From positions 1 to 53,828 of the forward strand of contig CATFLP010000051.1 of assembly GCA_949514915.1 (NCBI GenBank): a stretch of 53,828 nt of DNA, given 5' to 3'. Shown piece after piece: positions 36,066-43,300 of the stretch. How positions within the stretch are numbered: position 1 is the first letter of the stretch; the number at the start of each line of letters is the position of its first letter. The notes beneath the pieces were generated by a model that ran no database searches, was not told the origin of the DNA, and worked only from the letters and a program-made list of their open reading frames with translations. Source of the DNA: Methanobacteriota archaeon (GTDB lineage Archaea > Thermoplasmatota > Poseidoniia > Poseidoniales > Poseidoniaceae). Made by a program: the position numbers and the translations under genes.

Positions 36066-37100
36066 TTAAATTTGCACCCTGTCTTTTGGTGCTTTTCCTC
36101 TTACAAAAAATCCATGTAAAAATCCAATACTAAATGTTGTATGTAACATAAAAAGAAGTATTGGAACTCCAATTAACATTGTGACTTTTTTCCATCTAAA
36201 TGTTTCAATTATACCTGCAAATAATATCACAAACAGATACATAGCAGGAGGAATCCACCAAAATTTCATTCCAGACAAAAATAAACTAAGTGTTAGCAAA
36301 AAACCAAACCATGGAGCAATTTCTCCTAAAGGCATCCTCGTAGGATGTATTCTAACTAATTTAACTCTCCAAAAACCATTGCGATGCCCAAACCTTAACC
36401 ATTGTAAAAAAGTTTGACGTTTTGTTACATGAATACAACTAATATCACTTCTCCAAATTTCCCAATCGTTTTTAATTAATCTCATATTAAGTTCTGAATC
36501 TTGTGCTGTTATCAAAGAGTCATCATAACCATCAACTGATTTTAATGCGTCTACCCGATAAATTGCTAATGGAGGTATTCTTGTTTTTTGTAACCCTTTG
36601 AATTGAGCATAAGCTCCACGACCACTCCCCAATGGGTTAGCCAGAGTGGCTTCAATTAAATTTGCCATAAAGGGCATCTTTTCTTCAGGTGGTTTCAGAA
36701 TTGTTCCAACTGCTGCAATTTTATTTTCAGAACTATTCTGAAGTTTGAGAAATTCTTCAATCCTAACTTCAATATGATCTACAGGAAATGTTGCATGTGC
36801 TACTGTCTCAAAAACATATTCTGTATTCTCAGAAATTTTTTCAAATGCAATATTCCTTGCTTGTGAAACATACCTATTTGGATTATTTAATAAAGTAATT
36901 TTAGGCATTCCATCCGCAAGTTTAGATATGAAATCGTTAATTATCTCTGGAGTCCCATCTGAAGAATTACCATCTACAACATAGATATGATGTTTTGAAG
37001 CGGGATATGTTTGATTACAAAGGCTTTTGAGACATTTTTCAATGAAATCTTTTTCATGAAACGTTGGGATTACTGTAGCGATATATGGCATTGTACTCAT
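36066..37100 (-). CDS. Family 2 glycosyltransferase with C-terminal membrane helices
   Basis: 344 residues. An N-terminal GT-A fold (about 1-235) carries IATVIPTFHEKDFIEKCL and the nucleotide-sugar site VVDGNSSDGTPE. A later RVDALKSVDGYDD and ITAQDSELNMRL give the acceptor-side Asp-rich motif. Three transmembrane helices end the protein. It resembles dolichol-phosphate or exopolysaccharide GT2 enzymes, so it probably modifies surface glycans or lipids from the cytoplasmic face. ATG 37100 has GGGGGGAT upstream. No other glycan gene is beside it. Confidence 0.9.
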   Translation of the reverse strand: MSTMPYIATVIPTFHEKDFIEKCLKSLCNQTYPASKHHIYVVDGNSSDGTPEIINDFISKLADGMPKITLLNNPNRYVSQARNIAFEKISENTEYVFETVAHATFPVDHIEVRIEEFLKLQNSSENKIAAVGTILKPPEEKMPFMANLIEATLANPLGSGRGAYAQFKGLQKTRIPPLAIYRVDALKSVDGYDDSLITAQDSELNMRLIKNDWEIWRSDISCIHVTKRQTFLQWLRFGHRNGFWRVKLVRIHPTRMPLGEIAPWFGFLLTLSLFLSGMKFWWIPPAMYLFVILFAGIIETFRWKKVTMLIGVPILLFMLHTTFSIGFLHGFFVRGKAPKDRVQI

Positions 37101-37181
37101 TTATATCCCCCCTTAACATCTTACCGAATTTATCACTGATGTAAAAATAACGGTATTATTTCTAATTAATGCGCAATTACA

Positions 37182-37189
37182 TTATATTA
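37182..37189 (+). promoter_or_regulatory. TATA-like box for the UPF0201 gene
   Basis: TTATATTA is centred about 30 bases before ATG 37216. This spacing suits a nearly leaderless transcript and disfavours the upstream in-frame GTG at 37207. Confidence 0.4.
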
Positions 37190-37215
37190 TTTCTTATAGC
37201 AGTGACGTGAGTGAA

Positions 37216-37698
37216 ATGGCTACAATGGATCTTAAAGCAATACTATATTCTGTTGATTCAAAAGAAAATGTAGAATTAGCAATCAAAGAATTGTTTCCAA
37301 ATGCAATCATTCCAATAAATAAAAAAAAGTTTGGTGAGTTTCCAATTATTGAAGAAAAAGAAAATATTGAAATTAATAACATTGATTATTCATATTTTAT
37401 TCAAAGAATACACGATACCAAGATTGCAGACACTGCACTTGATTGTATGAGTCAAAACATCATTGACAATTGCTCTACATTTGAAATCTCAAGACAAGCG
37501 GCATTAGCAGGAAAAATTGCATTTGTATTACCAAATGAAAAAACTCTAGGAGGTACATTTGAATTAACATTAAATTCTCCAAACTTAATCGCATGGATTG
37601 AAGAAGTTACCTGGCACAAAGGTAGAGAAGAAATCCCAAGAGAAGTGAATGATGATCTAAAAATGAGAAATGATGGAGTTCCTCAAGATTGGTTTTGA
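37216..37698 (+). CDS. UPF0201 family protein
   Basis: About 160 residues resembling the archaeal UPF0201 (COG1931) family: a ferredoxin-like N-terminus (VELAIKELFPNAII), the central TALDCMSQNIIDN, and the characteristic ISRQAALAGKIAFVLPNE followed by a GGTFELTL strand. The molecular function is not established; the fold is often compared with RNA-binding ribosomal proteins. Three starts are in frame within 18 bases (GTG 37207, ATG 37216, ATG 37225); 37216 is chosen on promoter spacing. The 3' end overlaps the convergent fusion gene by 16 bases. Confidence 0.72.
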   Translation: MATMDLKAILYSVDSKENVELAIKELFPNAIIPINKKKFGEFPIIEEKENIEINNIDYSYFIQRIHDTKIADTALDCMSQNIIDNCSTFEISRQAALAGKIAFVLPNEKTLGGTFELTLNSPNLIAWIEEVTWHKGREEIPREVNDDLKMRNDGVPQDWF

Positions 37699-38669
37699 AT
37701 TATGTTGACTAATTTTAAATTAGCTTCTAACCAATCTAATGACTTCAAATCCTCTATAGGCATCCATAAGATTTCTTCATGAACCATTAATTCAATAGGT
37801 GAAGAGTTCGTAGATATCTTAGAATTTATGGCTTTTAATTTCACAAAATATTCATCATACAAATGTGTAATTTCACCACAAGTCGAAACTATTTCAATAT
37901 CTAATTTTAATTCTTCGATAATTTCTCTTTTCAGAGCATCACTTTCTAATTCATTTGGTTCAACTTTTCCTCCAGGAAATTCCCATTTAGAAGGATGTGG
38001 TTGATTAGAATCTCTTTTTGCAACTAAAATTTCTCCGTTTTCATTTCGAATTATTGCCGCCACTACATCAATGATTTTTTTATCGTTTATTTTTTTGATA
38101 ATGTTAATAATAATCTCAATTTGTTTAGAAATAGGAACATATTCATTAGATGGAAGATGAATAAAAAGACATGGTAATTTCCTACCGAATCTATCACATA
38201 ATTCCTGACTAAAGATCGTATTTAATGTGTGAAAATATGATTCATTACATACAAAAGTACCAGCATCAGAAGATAAAGAAATTTCAGGTGATTCTTTTTC
38301 TAAGAAACCTTCTACATCAACAGTAGAAACAAGTTTGCTTTTTGCAAACATGTCAATTTTTTTATTGAGTATTTGCCTTTTTGAATTGTCTTCAATAGTC
38401 ATATGAATTTTATTTATAGCTTGTGTTTCTAAATTAATTGTCCTGGCTTTTTTACTAAATCCTAATTGTAATACGCAATCATATTCTTTTTCAATTATTA
38501 ATTCACTAACATACTTTGAACCTTTTTCATCAACTGTTAAAATTTTAGATTCAATTTCAAAATTAATAATGTCTAATTTACTTATCTCTGTGACTACTTC
38601 TTTTGAAATATTATATGATGCGCCATCGAAAGGTTCGAACCCAGTCAAGAGTACGCGTGCCTTCCTCAT
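37683..38669 (-). CDS. Pyroglutamyl-peptidase I (C15) fused to Nudix hydrolase
   Basis: A 328-residue two-domain protein. Residues 1 to about 195 are a pyroglutamyl peptidase: LLTGFEPFDGASYN opens it, and the triad is visible as Glu81 (INLETQAIN), Cys141 (SDAGTFVCNESYF) and His171 (FIHLPSNE). Residues of about 200-328 are a Nudix domain, with GGKVEPNELESDALKREIIEEL matching GX5EX7REUXEE; the usual Gly near the end of the box is Lys. Both active sites look intact. I know no established Pcp-Nudix fusion. ATG 38669 gives the standard Pcp N-terminus; a GTG 18 bases upstream is possible. Confidence 0.88.
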   Translation of the reverse strand: MRKARVLLTGFEPFDGASYNISKEVVTEISKLDIINFEIESKILTVDEKGSKYVSELIIEKEYDCVLQLGFSKKARTINLETQAINKIHMTIEDNSKRQILNKKIDMFAKSKLVSTVDVEGFLEKESPEISLSSDAGTFVCNESYFHTLNTIFSQELCDRFGRKLPCLFIHLPSNEYVPISKQIEIIINIIKKINDKKIIDVVAAIIRNENGEILVAKRDSNQPHPSKWEFPGGKVEPNELESDALKREIIEELKLDIEIVSTCGEITHLYDEYFVKLKAINSKISTNSSPIELMVHEEILWMPIEDLKSLDWLEANLKLVNIIQNQS

Positions 38670-38775
38670 AGAACAACGGTTATGCACCTAGTGAATAGCA
38701 TTGCCGAATAATAATAAATTAAACAAAATAAGCCAAAACTTGACAATGTGTAATTAATTAGACATACTGAACAAG

Positions 38776-39111
38776 ATGAGTGAATCTGAGATTATTGTAC
38801 AAATTCCTAGTGAAATTGAAGATTCAAAAAAAGGTAATTTGTTTAGAGTTATTTTTGCACAAATGACCTCTGGTGTTGGCTTTTGGGGTTCATTACAGCC
38901 AATAATAGCAATTATCATTTCATTAGTGCCATTTTTATTCCTTGGACAGCACTTCAATAGGTCACATCAAAAAGGATTTGATTTTACTCTTCTACAACTA
39001 CCTCTAGCATTAACAGGAATCCTTTGGATTGGTTTGTATTTATGGTCTATCTTTGATGCATGGAATGAAGCACAAAAATTTGTGTTAAACAAAATTAATA
39101 ATTCAGTATAA
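38776..39111 (+). CDS. Small membrane protein of unknown function
   Basis: 111 residues with two clear transmembrane helices (SLQPIIAIIISLVPFLFLG; LLQLPLALTGILWIGLYLW). The cytoplasmic-looking N-terminus is acidic, and the C-terminus ends DAWNEAQKFVLNKIN. The WxxxxYxWSIFDAWNEA pattern resembles short membrane proteins that follow a zinc-ribbon domain in other archaea, but no ribbon is present here. Its stop codon overlaps the convergent lipoprotein gene by nine bases. Confidence 0.72.
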   Translation: MSESEIIVQIPSEIEDSKKGNLFRVIFAQMTSGVGFWGSLQPIIAIIISLVPFLFLGQHFNRSHQKGFDFTLLQLPLALTGILWIGLYLWSIFDAWNEAQKFVLNKINNSV

Positions 39112-39912
39112 GTAATCTTCAGGGTACCATAACTGATCAAAGGCTTGTATTTGTGAGTTCTTTAAATTCGACATATCACTTAAATCATCAGAGTCAAATT
39201 CATTTGGAAGTGTGCCAAAAATAATATTTGAAACATCACTTGTTTCAATAGCCCAATACATTACAGAGTCTTCATTAGAACTATGCCCTGGATGATCAGG
39301 ATCCTCATGATCAATATTCGATTGATATACAAGATTCACTAATCCAAATAAATGTCCTAATTCATGTATTGTTACCGATGCTTCAATATTTTCCCAACTA
39401 GGTCTTTGAATTAAATTTTCAGATTCTTTTATGGTGTCTACAAAGATCATTACTGTGGATGCATCTACTGCAACTCCCAGAACATTTTCATTAGTATGCT
39501 TTCCACTCGGATACATGAAATGAAATCTAAGTTGATTACCATTCATTGCATCTGATTCTCTTGTTTCTCTCCCGATAAGCCTAATTTCATCATTTGTCCA
39601 ATCACCTTCATGTTCAAAATCTGTTAAGAATAACTCATAAGTTACACTTTGTTTTTCACATACACTACTTATTCTATCCACTAACATTTCTAAAGTTTCA
39701 GGACGTGGCTTTTGGTCTGATTCATAATCAATTTCAACAACAATTTCACTAAATTGGCTTGAATTTAAACATGCAAGTGCTAAACCACCTGGAACACCAA
39801 ACTTTTCAGGCAATACTTCTTCACTTGAAAAACAACCAGTCAAAGAACAAGAAAATAAAATTAATATTGAAAAAAATGTGAATGGTTTTGAATTTTTAAG
39901 ATAGCCCCTCAC
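39103..39912 (-). CDS. Metzincin-like zinc metalloprotease lipoprotein
   Basis: 269 residues from GTG 39912, with GAGGGTG suitably upstream. A lipobox-type signal peptide ends SLTGC, so Cys27 would be lipidated and the protein anchored outside. The zinc motif HELGHLFGLVN (183-193) has the two metzincin histidines and the glycine turn, but Asn stands where the third His ligand normally is. HEDPDHPGH (202-210) offers substitute ligands, and DSVMYW (Met218) resembles a Met-turn. It follows the helical gene by 11 bases and the giant calcium-repeat gene before that. Confidence 0.82.
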   Translation of the reverse strand: MRGYLKNSKPFTFFSILILFSCSLTGCFSSEEVLPEKFGVPGGLALACLNSSQFSEIVVEIDYESDQKPRPETLEMLVDRISSVCEKQSVTYELFLTDFEHEGDWTNDEIRLIGRETRESDAMNGNQLRFHFMYPSGKHTNENVLGVAVDASTVMIFVDTIKESENLIQRPSWENIEASVTIHELGHLFGLVNLVYQSNIDHEDPDHPGHSSNEDSVMYWAIETSDVSNIIFGTLPNEFDSDDLSDMSNLKNSQIQAFDQLWYPEDYLY

Positions 39913-39923
39913 CTAAACCACCC

Positions 39924-40376
39924 TCAAAAATCATCTGGAATTTCAACAGTTGAAAATAGTTGCCCTGGTGATGTTGAATTTGAAAGTTGAGTTCTTACTA
40001 ATTTTTCCCAACTTCTGAGCACTAACAATGAATCTGCCAAAGGTATTTCTTTTTGGTTTATTGAAGTTCTTATCAATGTATCAAGAATATCAATTCTATC
40101 TTCATCTAAAATATCAATTATTTTTTCTAAGTTCATTGATGCGTTAGTTTCTTGGTCTAAATCTTCTAATTCTAATGGCCAAGGTTGAATATATTTTTCA
40201 GGTAAAGTTTCATTATTAGACTTTGCAATCTCCATTAATTTATCACTCAACATCATTGTAAACTTTGCAATAACTAAACTAACTTCAACCAAAGGCATAC
40301 TCAGCTGTTTAACTAAGTTTACAATATTTTCATGCAATATCAACATTTTTTCATTTGGATTTGTTTCAATATCCAT
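39924..40376 (-). CDS. Helical protein between giant surface protein and lipoprotein protease
   Basis: 150 residues, entirely helical by pattern, with no signal peptide and no membrane segment. Two blocks are seen: LHENIVNLVKQLSMPLVEVS at the front, and LEKIIDILDEDRIDILDTLI to the end, where it is acidic (TVEIPDDF). No family is recognised. It lies nine bases after the giant gene and 11 bases before the lipoprotein gene, so all three are probably one transcript. Because it lacks a signal, it is presumably cytoplasmic. Confidence 0.72.
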   Translation of the reverse strand: MDIETNPNEKMLILHENIVNLVKQLSMPLVEVSLVIAKFTMMLSDKLMEIAKSNNETLPEKYIQPWPLELEDLDQETNASMNLEKIIDILDEDRIDILDTLIRTSINQKEIPLADSLLVLRSWEKLVRTQLSNSTSPGQLFSTVEIPDDF

Positions 40377-40385
40377 ACTACCACA

Positions 40386-43300
40386 TCATAATGTGCGGTC
40401 ATCATATCTTATTGCAGAAATGTCCCCTCTAACTCCATCATTCTCATCATTATGGACTTCATACCAATCAACCATCCAATCTCCATCAGTATCCCAGTTT
40501 GTCGGATCTGTTCCTTCTGCAGTAAAATCACCATCAATATCTAATACCCACCAACCAAACGGATATTGGCCTCTTCCAACATCTGGCAATACTGTGGAAC
40601 TGGAAACTAAACCATAACTATCAGTCCAATCTCCTCTGCAAATGGAAACATCATCTGCTGAATCCATTACAAAGAAATCATCATCATTATCCTGAATAAT
40701 CTTTGCATACATCAAATCTTGGCTGTCTCTTTTATTAATCTTTAAATAATTTTTATCCATTTCATCGTCTTCACCTAAATGTAACAACCATTTTCTAAAT
40801 TGCCACCATTCAGTAATTTCAACTCCATCCCATTGTAAATCAAGAGACCTTACAAGAGTTGCAGAACGATAGGTATCATCTGTAATTGCATAAAATTCTT
40901 GGAAATTTGAGTATTCATTATATTCGCAAACAACACCACTGCAGTCCCAATCTCCATCATTATCTGGATCCAGTAATGCATCCGTTGGATCTCTTGGATC
41001 TAAAGTAAACCAAGCCAATGATAAATCTGGCCTCATGATATTAATACCTTCAATTTTCAGTGGCTTTTTCTGTATACTTTCTTCAGCCCCCACATCAACC
41101 CATTCTACTGAAATATATCTTTGACTTGAAAAATTATCTAATGTCTCATTCCAAGCCATTGCATATTCATACCAATCTGGCAACATATCCCAATCAGTAT
41201 CATTATCCAATGGGTTTGTACCATATTTTAGAATCTCCCTTCCATCTGAAAGACTTCCATCTTGGTAATAATTTAATGTAAATGACTCTGTTCCCTCTCT
41301 TATTTTCATTTGGCTGTCATCATCACTATCATTCAAATGTGGATATGTTCCATTATCAAACTCCATACTATTTGTAAACGGTATGGCAATATTATCTAAT
41401 CCATATTGACCACCTGAAATAGAAAATATATGATTATTCCAATTTCCTTGTGCTGCAGGTGTATCTATTACAGATCTATCGTACCAACCATCCTGATCAA
41501 TATCATAATCTCCATCCAAAGGATTTAATGGATTTAATCCCCATCTTCCTTCGACAGTAAAAATATTATTATCTCTTGAAACCTGAATAGGTTCTGAAAT
41601 ATAAGTTGAATAGCAATATTCCCATCCATCTGGCATCCCATCACTATCTGAATCTGGGTGAGTAGGATCTGAAATTCCGATTAAACTGTTATTGAAATTA
41701 TTTTCATTTAATTCATTAATCTTCTCTAATCTATCTTGTGTTACTGGAAAGCCATCATGTAACTTTCCAGAGAATAATTCATACAATCGATTATTTGCTT
41801 GCTCATCATTAAGTCCTTCTTCTTCTGAAAGTGCTTTTGTAGCATCTGTTGCAAAATCATAGAATCCTAACTCTAACGGTATATTATATCGTTCTGCTTC
41901 TTTACCATATGTTCTTGCTTGCCATTCCCTTAAATTCGAATAGACCTCATAAACAGCAATTTCCCCATCTCCATCACAATCATAAGAATCATCATCAAGA
42001 TCAAGATAAATATCATTACTAATTAATGGATTCATAGACCAACGATTTTCTTCTAAATCCCATTCTGTAAACCAATATTCATAACCATCTAACATCTCAT
42101 CCCTATCTGTATCATTATGTGTTGGGTCAGTAATTGAACGTAATGTCTCTAAAATCAGTGTTGGGGGATCTCCTGTTTGCCAATCAATTAAATCTAATTT
42201 AACTAATGTTGCTCTATTTTCTGTATTATTAAGTATGTTTCCTACACGTGAAAATTCTGTTCCAGACATTTGTTCTTCTGCATCTAAGTAAAAGATTGGT
42301 GCATCAGGTGGATGCGAAACTCCATTTTCAGGCAAACCATCTGTTAAAGACAACTCTTGACGATCAGTTAATCCATCATTATCTGAATCATAATCTCCAT
42401 CTCCAGCAACTAATGGATTTAATGTCCAAATACCATCATTTGAATCCCAATCCGTTAGAAGCATCTCTAATCCATCAAGCATACCATCTCCATCTGTATC
42501 TGGATTGTTTGGATCACAACTCATGCCACTACTCTCTAAAATATCTGCATCAATAAATGATCCAAAACTCAAATTCGTGGTAATTCTCCCCCACACTTGA
42601 GTATCAAAACCACTTACTGTATTCGATTGCTTAATGTAATATTTTGGAGAAAATTGTAAATGTATTTCATTATATTCTGGGTTTATTGAATTATATTCTT
42701 CCCAGTTAGAATAACCATCTGAATCTGCATCACTATATTTATCATTTTCAGTCAATGGATTCAAAGTCCATTTATTCCCAACAACATCCCATCTAGCATG
42801 CCAAATCTCCCAACCATCTGGCATTCCATCATTATCTGAATCAGGAGAAATCGGATTTGCTGAACCTTTATCTTGATCATTTTGTGAATTTAACAGTGTT
42901 GGGCTAGCTAATTCACCAAAGGTAAATACAGGATCATATGAGTCATGAGTGCGCTGCCATAATTGAGTAAAAATACCAAATGGAAGTGTTGATGTTTCAC
43001 TATCATTTTCATTGAAAAATGATGTGTCTTTAATATGATACTCAAGATAATTATTAAATTGCTCATCTGGTTCTAATATTCCATTATGATTTGCATCATA
43101 ACCGTCTCCATCTGGGTTTCCAATAGCATCACTTCCATTTAATGGGTTTATGCCTTTTACATCGCTTGACCAATAACAAGAATTGCCATCAGGATCATTT
43201 GGATTATTATCTAGAGCTTCCCAACCATCTGGTAAAGTATCTCCATCACTATCTATGTTATTTGGATCTAAAGTACTCCATTCTAATTCTACAGCCTCAG

